DNA from: Lolium rigidum
Lineage: Eukaryota > Streptophyta > Magnoliopsida > Poales > Poaceae
Assembly: GCF_022539505.1 (NCBI RefSeq)
Contig: NC_061512.1
Coordinates: 149,155,962-149,219,961, forward strand
Direction: 5' to 3'
Length of the DNA stretch: 64,000 nucleotides
Shown here: positions 1 to 11,339 of the stretch, piece by piece
Layout of the letters: every line of letters starts with the position of its first letter
Numbering within the stretch: position 1 is the stretch's first letter
The notes under the pieces: model-generated
Seen by the model: only the letters and a program-made list of their open reading frames with translations
What the model was told of the DNA's origin: nothing
The model's database searches: none
Made by a program: the position numbers and the translations under genes

Positions 1-290
1 CATTTTGTCCCACGCGTGTGTTCCACCTTGTGTATGCCTTTTGTGATCACCGCCTTTGACTTGTGACTTTTGGATCTTACCCACTTTTGACAATAGACTT
101 TTCGTTTGGTTCTTCCATTTGGCTTCCACATCCATACCTAACACCATATAGAGTTTTTGTTTTGTGTGTGTGCATACATATCGGTTGCCCTCCGTCTTGA
201 AACACCTTTTCGATTTTGGTTTGCAAGTTTTGACACTTTTGGTAGTCTTTCCTAACCACCCACCACATAGTTCTTGTTTTAGTTGTAACC
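1..290 (+). other. Untranslated leader of gypsy A between primer site and gag
   Basis: This stretch precedes the gag start at 291. It is T-rich and has no long open frame on the plus strand. No LTR end or primer-binding site is visible, so the 5' LTR lies to the left of the window. I assign it to A only because it is continuous with gag and shows no junction. Confidence 0.6.
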
Positions 291-2964
291 ATGTCTAGTG
301 GAGAAGGGAATCAACTACCGATGACGCGGCATCAACATTGGATAGCTACTCAAGCCGTCCACGCCAAGCTCAATCAATTTGAAGCCATGCTCAAGGATAC
401 CAACGTCCGCTATGAAGAAAGAGTTCAAGTGCAAAGGAATGACCTCAACAATCAAGTTCAAGACCTCAATGAGAAGATTGAAACTCAAGGCAACGAGTTG
501 AAGGCAACACTTGCCATACAAGGTCAAGAGACAAGGGAAATGAAGACGGCGTTGAACAATATCCTCCATACACTCAACCGTCAAGAAGATAGAAGACACC
601 ACTCAAGGTCTTCGCGCTCTCATGGCTCAAGGTCACGAGCTCCTACACCGTCTCACCATGATTCCAATGAAGACCCACGCCACCATAATGTGGATGTTCA
701 AGTGCTTCATCAACAAGCTCAAGAAGCGGAACAAGCTCGACTTCGACTTGTCCAAGAACGTCAACGCCTTGAAGAAGAGCGCCTTCAACAAGAGAATCTC
801 CATGCTCAATTCCAACAAGAGCAAGAACGCCTTCGACATGATCAAGAGCTAGTTCGCGCAAGGGAACAAGAGCGTCTCCGCAATGAACAACAAGCACTTG
901 AAGAACAAGAGCGGCAACGACAAGTACAAGAAGCTCAAGCTAGAAGGCAAGCGCACCAAGAGCGCCAAATAATCAATGTTGTTCCACCACAACGCCCTCA
1001 AGGTCAAGATAATCGCCGCCATCATGATGATCGACCTCATGCAAGAAGACCACCTCCAACGGCAAGACATGAAGAATCAAGTCATCACCAAGCATCAAGT
1101 GAAGAAAGTGTGATGCCTCGACACCGCCACAACAATGATGATCAAGATGAAGGTCATGGAAGACCACCTCCTCGTCAACAACATAGCAACAACAATCGAG
1201 ATGCTCAAGGTCCACAACCTCAACCTCAACCACGCCAAGACCATGGTGAAGAAAGACTACCGCCTAGACGCAATGACCGTAATGAGGAAGAAATCTTTGG
1301 AAAACTCAAATTCACCATGCCCAAGTTCCAAGGAGAGGAAGACCCCGATGCATACTTGTCTTGGGTCCTCAAGGTTGACAAGATATTCCGCATCCACAAC
1401 TTCTCCGAAGCAAAGAAAGTAGCTATGGCATCACTTGAGTTTGAGGGATATGCAAATGTTTGGTGGGAAGAAGTGAACAAGAAGCGTGACAAGGAAAACT
1501 TAGAGCCCATTGGCACATGGGAAGAGATGCAAGAAGTCATGCACAAACGCTTTGTGCCCACCCACCACAAGCGTGACCTCTTCAACAAGCTTACTCAACT
1601 CAAGCAAAGCTTCAAGTCCGTTGAGGAGTACTACAAGGAGATGCACATGACCATGATGAGTGCCAATGTGGATGAGCGAGAAGAGCAAACAATGGCAAGA
1701 TTCTTGAATGGATTGAACATTCCCGTCAAGAGGATAGTGGAGTTCTTGCCTTACACCAACATGGTTGAATTACTTCATCAAGCTACAAGAGCCGAGCGCC
1801 AAGTGCGAGAAGACATAGAAAGTGCAAAGACAAAGTCCTTCTTCGCCGCAAGAAATGCAACAAATGACTCCGCAAGCACCAAGAATACAAGTGATAGTTC
1901 CTCCAAGGACCCTCCCAAACAAACAAGAAGTACCATCAAGACTACAAGCTTCAAGCCGGACCAATCAACTATGTCCTCCAAAGCTTCCACGGGATCTAGT
2001 AACATCACTTGCTTCAAGTGTGGTGCTCAAGGACATAAATCCTTTGAATGCAAGAACACAAGAGTTATGATAACTCGAGATGATGGCAATGTGGAATACT
2101 TGAGTGAAGATGCATATGAAGCATTGGTGCAAGCCGCAACAACACTTGAAGATGAGGAGTTGGAAGATCAAGAACAATTCCTATGTGTGCATGATGCAAG
2201 CCCATCACTTGTGGTGACCAAAGTGTTGACAACCCATGCACTCCCCAATGAAGACCAAAGGTGCCATATCTTCCAAACAAGAGCCGGAATCAATGGCAAG
2301 TCAATAAAGGTTATCATCGATGGAGGGAGTTGCCACAACCTCGCAAGTATCGACATATGCTCCAAGCTCAACCTTCCGCTCCGGAAACACCCCCATCCTT
2401 ACCATGTGCAATGGCTAAGTGACAAGGGAAATGTGAAGATACAACACACCGTCACAATATCCTTCAAGATTGGCGCTTATGAAGATACCGTTGATTGTGA
2501 TGTCGTGCCCATGACGGTGTGCCACATGCTACTTGGTCGCCCTTGGCAATATGAAAAAAGAGCAAACCATGATGGCTACACAAATGCCTATAGCTTCAAG
2601 GTCGGCGACAAGTCTTTCATCCTACGCCCAATGACTCCTAGCCAAGTAATTGCCGACAATGCAAAGGCTTTAGCGAGGGCTACGGAAGCTACTCCCCCTA
2701 GTGAGATGAGAGGTGAGAGAGTGACCCACCACAAAGAAAGTGAGAGCCACAAGCCATATGTGAGTGAGATGAAGTGTGTCCTCATAGCCACCAAGAGTGA
2801 GATGAGAGAAGTGCACCACAACCCATCCACCAAATTGCACTATGTGCTCATTTGCAAGGGGCCACCCTCGGAGACTAACAACTTAACAACACTTCCTTCG
2901 TCTTTGTTGTCTCTTTTGAAGGAATTCCAAGATGTCTTCCCTGACGAGCTTCCTCATGGACTAC
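291..2964 (+). pseudogene. Gypsy A gag and aspartic protease, cut by element B
   Basis: An open frame of about 891 codons. Residues 1-260 are rich in Gln, Glu, Arg and His and look like coiled coil followed by a basic linker. A retrotransposon gag capsid-type region follows around residues 340-500. A CCHC zinc knuckle (CFKCGAQGHKSFEC) sits near residue 574 and would bind RNA in the particle. A retropepsin-like site (VIIDGGSCHN) is near residue 675; the DGGS form of D-S/T-G is common in plant gypsy proteases. The frame then enters the start of reverse transcriptase (FQDVFPDELPHGL) and is cut at 2964, where element B begins. Past that point the frame runs only into B's LTR and stops by 3017. 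The ATG at 291 follows a long leader and starts the typical N-terminus. Once B and one target-site copy are ignored, the frame continues in phase at 9755. Confidence 0.9.
2960..2964. repeat. Target site duplication ACTAC of element B, left copy
   Basis: ACTAC here is repeated at 9750-9754 on the other side of B. In the interrupted gypsy frame the motif is needed only once (codons for G-L-P), which fixes both ends of B exactly. Confidence 0.95.
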
Positions 2965-4670
2965 TGATACGTCTCCAACGTATCGATAATTTCTTGTGTT
3001 CCATGCCACATTATTGATGTTATCTACATGTTTTATGCACACTTTATGTCATATTCGTGCATTTTCTGGAACTAACCTATTAACAAGATGCCGAAGTGCC
3101 AGTTCCTGTTTCTCGCTGTTTTTGGTTTCAGAAATCCTAGTAACGAAATATTCTCGGAATCGGACGAAATCAACGCCAAAGTTCCTATTTTCATCGGAAG
3201 CATCCGGAACACCCGGGAAGGACCGGAGGGGGCCACAGGGCCACCAAACCCTAGGCCGGCGCGGCCGCAGGGGGCCGCGCCGCCCTATGGTGTGGCCCCC
3301 CGTCAGCCCTCCCGCGCCGCCTCTTCGCCTATAAGAAGCCCCCGGATCAGAAAACCCGATACCAATTGACGAAACCCACGTAAACCTCGCCGGAGCCGCC
3401 GCCATCGCGAAGCCAAGATCCGGGGGACAGGATCTCCGTTCCGGCACGCTGCCGGAGCGGGGAAGTGCCCCCGGAAGGCTTCTCCATCGACACCGCTGCC
3501 ATCTCCACCGCCATCTTCATCACCGCTGCTGCTCCCATGAGGAGGGAGTAGTTCTCCATCGAGGCTCGGGGCTGTACCGGTAGCTATGTGGTTCATCTCT
3601 CTCCTATGTAGTTCAATACAATAATCTCATGAGCTGCCTTACATGATTGAGATTCATATGATGATGCTTGTAATCTAGATGTCATTATGCTAGTCAAGTG
3701 GGTTTTACTTATGTGATCTCCGGAGACTCCTCGTCCCACGTGTGTAAAGGTGACAGAGTGTGCACCGTGTGGGTCTCTTAGGCTAGATTTCACAGAATAC
3801 TTACTCATTGAATGGCATAGTGAGGTGCTTATTTATATCTCTTTATGATTGCAGCATGTTGTATCACAATTTATCTATGTGCTACTCTAGTGATGTGTTA
3901 TTAAAGTAGTTCTATTCCTCCTGCATGTGTGCAAAGGTGACGAGTGCGTGCACCGTGTTAGTACTTGGTTTATGCTATGATCATGATCTCTTGTAGATTA
4001 TGGAGTTAACTATTGCTATGATAATATTGATGTGATCTATTCCTCCTACATATGCATGAAGGTGACAAGTGTGCATGCTATGCTAGTACTTGGTTTAGTC
4101 TCGTTGATCTATCTTACACTAAAGGTTACTTAAACATGAGCATTATTGTGGAGCTTGTTAACTCCGGCATTGAGGGTTCGTGTAATCCTACGCAATGTGT
4201 TCATCATCCAACAAAAGTGTAGAGTATGCATTTATCTATTCTCGTTATGTGATCAATGTTGAGAGTGTCCACTAGTGAAAGTGTATTCCCTAGGCCTTGT
4301 TCCTAAATACTGCTGAGTTACTACTGCTTGTTACTGTTTTACTGCGTTACTACTGCTGCAATACCACCACCATCAACTACACGCCAAGCACTTTTCTAGC
4401 ACCGTTGCTACTGCTCATACTTATTTATACCACCTGTATTTCACTATCTCTTCGCCGAACTAGTGCACCTATTAGGTGTGTTGGGGACACAAGAGACTTC
4501 TTGCTTTGTGGTTGCAGTGGTTGCATGAGAGGGATATCTTTGACCTCTTCCTCCCCGAGTTCGATAAACCTTGGGTATCCACTTAAGGGAAACTTGCTGC
4601 TGTTCTACAAACCTCTCGCTCTTGGAGGCCCAACACTGTCTACAGGAAAGGAGGGGGAACGTAGACATCA
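2965..4670 (+). repeat. 5' LTR of element B
   Basis: Starts TGATACGTCTCC and ends GTAGACATCA, the same termini as in relatives E and I. A TATA-like TATAAGA lies at 3330-3336 after a GC-rich stretch and is the likely promoter core. It matches 8032-9738 closely; several differences fall at CAG/CTG positions. Open frames on either strand here (for example 3049-3447 and 4297-4785) recur in every LTR copy and are not credible genes. Confidence 0.93.
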
Positions 4671-4680
4671 AGCACTTTTC

Positions 4681-4698
4681 TGGCGCCGTTGCCGGGGA
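4681..4698 (+). promoter_or_regulatory. Primer-binding site for tRNA-Asp, element B
   Basis: TGGCGCCGTTGCCGGGGA is a full complement of the 3' end of plant tRNA-Asp with its CCA tail. It starts 10 bases after the CATCA end of the LTR. The same gap length occurs in E and I. Confidence 0.9.
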
Positions 4699-4833
4699 GG
4701 AAAGGTAAAAGGCACTCATACTACGGTCTCAGGTAAAGTATTTTTCTGGCGCCGTTGTGTGTGTGCTCAAAGCTATTTCCTTTAGATCCTGCAATTGCAT
4801 CTTTTTGTTTCTTGTTTACACTAGTTTGGCATA

Positions 4834-5577
4834 ATGTACAAGAGTGAGCTTCTTATTCTATTTCCTGATTTAAAACATGGATTGTTTGATGCGAAAATTA
4901 AAAAACCTATGAAATCTTCTTTGCATGCTGGTAGTAATATTAGTATGAACGCTTTGAACACCATTGTTGATAATAATGTAGAAAGTTCTAAGCTTGGGGA
5001 AGCTGGTTTTCATGATCTTTTTAGTCCCCCAAGCATTGAGGAGAAAATTTACTTTGATGATTCTTTACCTCCTATTTATGATGATTATAATGATAGTGGT
5101 CTTTTGGTGCCACCTACTATGGAGAGTGAATTTGATTATGATTACAATATGCCTCCTATATTTGATGATGAGAATAATAATGATAGCTACTTTGTTGAAT
5201 TTGCTCCCACTACAACTAATAAAATTGATTATGCTTATGTTGGGAGTAGTAATAATTTTATGCATGAGACTCATGATAAGAATGTTTCATTTGATAGTTA
5301 TATTGTTGAGTTTGCTCATGATGCTACTGAAAGTTATTATGAGAGAGGAAAATATGGTTGTAGAAATTTTCATGTTACTAAAACACCTCTCTATGTGCTG
5401 AAATTTTTGATGCTACACTTGTTTTATCTTCCTATGCTTGTTACTTTGCTCTTCATGGACTTGTTTATTTACAAGATTCCTATGCATAGGAAGCATGTTA
5501 GACTTAAATGTGTTTTGAATTTGCCTCTTGATGCTCTCTTTTGCTTCAAATACTATTTCTTGCGAGTGCATCATTAA
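4834..5577 (+). CDS. Unknown acidic protein with C-terminal hydrophobic segment, element B
   Basis: 247 residues, the only sizeable internal frame of B, starting about 135 bases after the primer site where gag would normally lie. I do not recognise a family: there is no zinc knuckle, capsid or protease signature. The middle is acidic and rich in Tyr, Asn and Pro, with PPIYDD/PPIFDD and a motif of the form DSY-F/I-VEFA occurring twice. Residues about 186-215 form a long hydrophobic stretch that could span a membrane, followed by a basic segment (HRKHVRLK). Open homologues are in E (41529-42251, 240 aa) and I (50602-51318, 238 aa); B carries a short extra segment near residue 30. Retention of the frame in three separate insertions suggests it mattered to the family, or that amplification was recent. 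An envelope-like or structural role is speculation. Confidence 0.6.
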   Translation: MYKSELLILFPDLKHGLFDAKIKKPMKSSLHAGSNISMNALNTIVDNNVESSKLGEAGFHDLFSPPSIEEKIYFDDSLPPIYDDYNDSGLLVPPTMESEFDYDYNMPPIFDDENNNDSYFVEFAPTTTNKIDYAYVGSSNNFMHETHDKNVSFDSYIVEFAHDATESYYERGKYGCRNFHVTKTPLYVLKFLMLHLFYLPMLVTLLFMDLFIYKIPMHRKHVRLKCVLNLPLDALFCFKYYFLRVHH

Positions 5578-8031
5578 AACTGCTGAGCCCATCTTAATGG
5601 CTAAAAAGAAAGAACTTCTTGGGAGATAACCCATGTTTTTACCTACAGTACTTTGTTTTTATTTTGTGTCTTGGAAGTTGTTTACTACTGTAACAACCTC
5701 TCCTTATCTTAGTTTTGAGTTTTGTTGTGCCAAGTTAAGCCGTTGATAGAAAAGTAAGTACTAGATTTGGATTACTGCGCAGTTCCAGATTTCTTTGCTG
5801 TCACGAATCTGAGCCCACTGCCCTGCAGGAAGCTCAGAAAATTATGCCAATTTACGTGCATGATCCTCAGATATGTACGCAACTTTCATTCAATTTGAGA
5901 ATTTTCATTTGAGCAAGTCTGGTGGCCTAATAAAATCCATCTTTACGGACTGTTCTGTTTTGACAGATTCTGCCTTTTATTTTGCATTGCCTCTTTTGCT
6001 ATGTTGGATGAATTTCTTTGATCCATTAATGTCCAGTAGCTTTATGCAATGTCCAGAAGTGTTAAGAATGATTGTGTCACCTCTGAACATGTTAATTTTT
6101 ATTGTCCACTAACACTCTAATGAGTTGTTTCGAGTTTGGTGTGGAGGAAGTTTTCAAGGGTCAAGAGAGGAGGATGATATACTACGATCAAGGAGAGTGA
6201 AAGCTCTAAGCTTGGGGATGCACCCGGTGGTTCACCCCTGCATATATCAAGAAGACTCAAGCTGTCTAAGCTTGGGGATGCCCAAGGCATCCCCTTCTTC
6301 ATCGACAACATTATCAGGTTCCTCCCCTGAAACTATATTTTTATTCGGCCACATCTTATGTGCTTTTTCTTGGAGCGTCTCGTTTGTTTGCTTTTGTTTT
6401 TGTTTGTGTTTGAATAAATTGGATTACATCATGCTTGTGTGGGAGAGAGACACGCTCCGCTGGTTCGAATGAACACATGTGTTCTTAGCTCATAATATTC
6501 ATGGCGAAGTTTCCTCTTCGTTAAATTGTTATATGGTTGGAATTGGAAAATGATACATGTAGTAATTGCTATAAATGTTTTGGGTAATGTGATACTTGGC
6601 AATTGTTGTGCTCATGTTTAAGCTCTTGCATCATATACTTTGCACCCATTAGTGAAGAAATACATAGAGCATGCTAAAATTTGGTTTGCATAATTGGTCT
6701 CTCTAAGGTCTAGATAATTTCTAGTAAGGTGTTTGAACAACAAGGAAGACGATGTATAGTCTTATAATACTTGTAATATGTCTTTTATGTGAGTTTTGCT
6801 GTACTAGTTCATCCTTGTGTTTGCCTCAAACAACCTTGCTAGCCTAAACCTTGTATCGAGAGGGAATACTTCTCATGCATCCAAAACCTTGAGCCAAACA
6901 ACACCATGCCATTTGTGTCCACCATACCTACCTACTACATGGTATTTCTCCGCCATTCCAAAGTAAATTGCTTGAGTGCTACCTTTAAACAATTCAAAAT
7001 TTATTACCTCTTATTTGTGTCAATGTTTTATAGCTCATGAGGAAGTATGTGGTGTTTATCTTTCAATCTTGTTGGGCAACTTTCACCAATGGACTAGTGG
7101 CTTCATCCGCTTATCCAATAATTTTGCAAAAAGAGCTGGCAATGGGATTCCCAGTCCCAAATTAATTAACGAAAATAGACACTCCTCCATGGTATGTGAT
7201 TGTTGGACGGCACCCGAAGGATTCGGTTAGCCATGGCTTGTGTAAGCAAAGGTTGGGAGGAGTGTCATCATAATAAAACTAAAATAAAAAGGCACTCCTT
7301 CATGGTATGAGATTGTTGGCAGGCACCCGAGGATTCGGTTAGCCATGGTTTGTGAAAGAAAGGTTGGAAGGAGTGCCATCCAAAAATAAAATAAAATGGG
7401 AGCCGCTCTTTGAAGGTTTGTCTGGCAAGGGGGTTAGAGTACCCGCTACCATTCGTTGACAACAACAAACACCTCTCAAAACTTTACTTTTATGCTCTCT
7501 TTATGTTTTCAAAATAAAAGCTCTAGCACAAATATAGCAATCGATGCTTTCCTCTTTGAAGGACCATTCTTTTACTTTTATTGTTGAGTCAGTTCACCTA
7601 TTTCTCTCCACCTCAAGAAGCAAACACTTGTGTGAACTCGTGCATTGATTCTTACATATTTGCATATTGCATTTGTTATATTGCTTTGCGTTGACAATTA
7701 TCCATGAGATATACATGTTACAAGTTGAAAGCAACCGCTGAAACTTAATCTTCTTTTGTGTTGCTTCAATACCTTTACTTTGAATTATTGCTTTATGAGT
7801 TAACTCTTATGCAAGACTTATTGATGCTTGTCTTGAAAGTGCTATTCATGAAAAGTCTTTGCTATATGATTCACTTGTTTACTCATGTCATATACATTGT
7901 TTTGATCGCTGCATTCACTACATATGCTTTATAAATAGTATGATCAAGTTTATGATGGCATGTCACTCCAGAAATTATCTTTGTTATCGTTTTACCTCGC
8001 TCGGGACGAGCAGAACTAAGCTTAGGGATGC
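5578..8031 (+). other. Non-coding internal region of element B, with polypurine tract
   Basis: About 2.45 kb without a credible gene. Two short near-repeats lie at about 7184-7260 and 7295-7375 (TTGTTGG..GGCACCCGA..GGATTCGGTTAGCCATGG). The end, GCTTAGGGATGC at 8020-8031, matches the purine-rich GCTTGGGGATGC that abuts the LTR in relatives and is the likely plus-strand primer. The matching stretch in E is 38951-41528 on the other strand. Confidence 0.75.
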
Positions 8032-9749
8032 TGATACGTCTCCAACGTATCGATAATTTCTTGTGTTCCATGCCACATTATTGATGTTATCTACATGTTT
8101 TATGCACACTTTATGTCATATTCGTGCATTTTCCGGAACTAACCTATTAACAAGATGCCGAAGTGCCAGTTCCTGTTTTCTGCTGTTTTTGGTTTCAGAA
8201 ATCCTAGTAACGAAATATTCTCGGAATCGGACAAAATCAACGCCAAAGTTCCTATTTTCATCGGAAGCATCCAGAACACCCGGGAAGGACCAGAGGGGGA
8301 CCACAGGGCCACCAAACCCTAGGCTGGCGCGGCCAGAGGGGGGGCCGCGCCGCCCTATGGTGTGGCCCCCTGTCAGCCCTCCTCGCGCCGCCTCTTCGCC
8401 TATAAGAAGCCCCCGGATCAGAAAACCCGATACCAATTGACGAAACCCACGTAAACCTGCCGCAGCCGCCGCCATCGCGAAGCCAAGATCCGGGGACAGG
8501 ATCTCCGTTCCGCACGCCGCCGGAGCGGGGAAGTGCCCCCGAAGGCTTCTCCATCGACACCGCTGCCATCTCCACCGCCATCTTCATCACCGCTGCTGCT
8601 CCCATGAGGAGGGAGTAGTTCTCCATCGAGGCTCGGGGCTGTACCGGTAGCTATGTGGTTCATCTCTCTCCTATGTAGTTCAATACAATAATCTCATGAG
8701 CTGCCTTACATGATTGAGATTCATATGATGATGCTTGTAATCTAGATGTCATTATGCTAGTCAAGTGGGTTTTACTTATGTGATCTCCGGAGACTCCTCG
8801 TCCCACGTGTGTAAAGGTGACAAGTGTGTGCACCGTGTGGGTCTCTTAGGCTAGATTTCACAGAATACTTACTCATTGAATGGCATAGTGAGGTGCTTAT
8901 TTATATCTCTTTATGATTGCAGCATGTTGTATCACAATTTATCTATGTGCTACTCTAGTGATGTGTTATTAAAGTAGTTCTATTCCTCCTGCATGTGTGC
9001 AAAGGTGACAGATGCGTGCACCGTGTTAGTACTTGGTTTATGCTATGATCATGATCTCTTGTAGATTATGGAGTTAACTATTGCTATGATAATATTGATG
9101 TGATCTATTCCTCCTACATATGCATGAAGGTGACAAGTGTGCATGCTATGCTAGTACTTGGTTTAGTCTCGTTGATCTATCTTACACTAAAGGTTACTTA
9201 AACATGAGCATTATTGTGGAGCTTGTTAACTCCGGCATTGAGGGTTCGTGTAATCCTACGCAATGTGTTCATCATCCAACAAAAGTGTAGAGTATGCATT
9301 TATCTATTCTGTTATGTGATCAATGTTGAGAGTGTCCACTAGTGAAAGTGTATTCCCTAGGCCTTGTTCCTAAATACTGCTGAGTTACTACTGCTTGTTA
9401 CTGTTTTACTGCGTTACTACTGCTGCAATACCACCACCATCAACTACACGCCAAGCACTTTTCTAGCACCGTTGCTACTCGCTCATACTTATTTATACCA
9501 CCTCGTATTTCACTATCTCTTCGTCGAACTAGTGCACCTATTAGGTGTGTTGGGGACACAAGAGACTTCTTGCTTTGTGGTTGCAGTGGTTGCATGAGAG
9601 GGATATCTTTGACCTCTTCCTCCCTGAGTTCGATAAACCTTGGGTATCCACTTAAGGGAAACTTGCTGCTGTTCTACAAACCTCTGCTCTTGGAGGCCCA
9701 ACACTGTCTACAGGAAAGGAGGGGGAACGTAGACATCAAGCACTTTTCT
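8032..9749 (+). repeat. 3' LTR of element B, with 11 extra terminal bases
   Basis: Begins TGATACGTCTCC and reaches the usual GTAGACATCA end at 9738. It continues AGCACTTTTCT (9739-9749) before the target duplication ACTAC. Those 11 bases equal the 10-base LTR-to-primer gap seen at 4671-4680 plus the first base of the primer site. TATAAGA at 8401-8407 is the promoter-core counterpart. Confidence 0.92.
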
Positions 9750-9754
9750 ACTAC

Positions 9755-11084
9755 CATCGCTTCAAGGCATAGATCACCACATCGACTTCATGCAAGGCGC
9801 CATACTACCAAAAGGTACCACTCACCACACCAACACCGACGAACAAGAGGAAATGCAACGTCCTACTCATGATTGTCAAACACACGGGTATGTTCATGCA
9901 ATCCTTAACCCACGTGGGGTTCCAACAATTCTTGTCATGCCTTTGGGTTGTTCCTTTGTTTCGCCACTCGTTTTGCGTCTTATGCAACATCTCTTGAAAC
10001 ATCTTGTTGACAAAAGTGGACTTGATGATATCCTCATGTGTCCCATGAACCTCAAGGACCATATTATATATGTGAGAGAGACCTTATGCATCTTATGGCC
10101 GTTGGCACACAAAAAGTTGATTTCCTTTGGATTTGCGATTTCCTCTATTGGCATTGAAGTGAATTACTCGACCTTTGGGGATATACATAAGCGGCACATG
10201 CCAACCACAATTGCCCAAGCTCGACGTTTCCATACCATTGCCATTTTCCATACTCGCTTCATGAAAAACATTAGCACCATTTTTGGCCTTTTGAATGTTC
10301 CGTTTGTTTGGGACAACGCTACACAACACCCTTTTTGTGACTTGCAAATGAGACTTCCCTATACATCACTCCTTGTCCCACAAAACATTGACTACACCGA
10401 TACAATTTTTGTTCCCATTTTTGCCAAGTTTTCCGCGGAAAAAGAATTGGTTGATTTCCATTCGCATGATGATTTCGTGTCCAAGGCAAAGTTGCTGTTA
10501 CCCAAGTTCTTGTTCGGAAGCCACATCCCACCTCCAATTATTCATGAGAGCACCAACATGGACTCCGACAAGCGCGCCATCACCATGAAGAAACTACATG
10601 AAGACACACGAACCATCATACAAGAACATGTACTTCGTCAAGCTACCCGTCTCAACTCCAAGAAGAAGGGACGAGACATGACACTTACCATGCTCTCCAC
10701 ACACCACCATGACAACAAGATGATGAGAGACATCAAGCTTCCATGCATACAACGCCCCATTTGTTTTCAAGCTAAGTCCATCTCCAACCCCTATACCCAT
10801 GCTCCAACTTTTGATGTGGTAGCTAGACTCTATCCTTTAGATCAATGCAAGCCATGCTCTCGAACGGTTAATGCTTCACACATGCATACATTGTTGCTTA
10901 GGGAGAACATTCGACTACATGGACTACAAACAACCATCGCCACGGACCAACACATGTGCTTAATGAACTTCAATGGTACAACCCTCAAGACCAAGTACAT
11001 CATCAACATCAAGGATAGGATGCTATGTCGAGGAGATGAAGACACTTTAGAGTCGAGGACGACTCTTTCCCAAGGGGGGGGAGA
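9755..11084 (+). pseudogene. Gypsy A pol remnant: collapsed reverse transcriptase plus integrase C-terminus
   Basis: Continues the frame cut at 2964: the two pieces total 4575 bases (1525 codons) up to the stop at 11655 when B and one ACTAC are ignored. It stays open but lacks most enzyme parts. It starts with the reverse-transcriptase entry region (GIDHHIDF). It jumps from a VPTILV-like stretch straight to MPLG, dropping the part that holds the first catalytic Asp, and has LDDIL where YFDDIL is expected. A thumb-like part (RRFHTIAIFHTRFMKNIS) follows. RNase H and the DDE integrase core are absent. A stretch like the integrase C-terminal region (TNMDSDKRAITMKKLHE) then leads to the family's ESRT..QGG end. 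I see no finished pol activity here, so this copy depends on others. An ancestral internal-deletion derivative is the simplest reading. Confidence 0.75.
11072..11084 (+). promoter_or_regulatory. Polypurine tract of gypsy A
   Basis: AAGGGGGGGGAGA lies directly before the LTR start TGATACGGGG. This is the expected plus-strand primer and fixes the 3' LTR start. Confidence 0.9.
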
Positions 11085-11339
11085 TGATACGGGGTGGCCT
11101 TTGGACACCGCCTCCTCAAGACCGACAAGCCCTCATCGTGGCCCAATGACACGAGCTCGAGCCAAAGCCCTACACCAAGAGGTGAATTCGCTCCTCTCCA
11201 CGTATGCATTTGATACTCCCTTGGATGGCATGCTACTTCATGCAAATACCCTATGCTCAATCAGGTACATCGACCAAGACGCAAGCCATGGAGACCAAGC
11301 CATTGGAGAGAGAGCTGGAAATGATGAAGATGGAGCTCC

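Larger units (their letters stand above)
2965..9749 (+). mobile_element. Element B: complete LTR retrotransposon with tRNA-Asp primer site and one unknown ORF
   Basis: 6785 bp, inserted into gypsy A with 5 bp duplication ACTAC. It has LTRs of about 1.7 kb (2965-4670 and 8032-9738), a primer site complementary to the 3' end of plant tRNA-Asp (4681-4698) and a purine-rich stretch before the 3' LTR. Its internal region (about 3.35 kb) lacks recognisable gag, protease, reverse transcriptase or integrase, so it must be mobilised in trans. The only long internal frame is the unknown ORF at 4834-5577. The tRNA-Asp primer site is typical of Athila-lineage gypsy elements, so I infer an Athila-type non-autonomous family. 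E and I are relatives. The right end carries 11 extra bases beyond the usual CA terminus. Confidence 0.92.
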
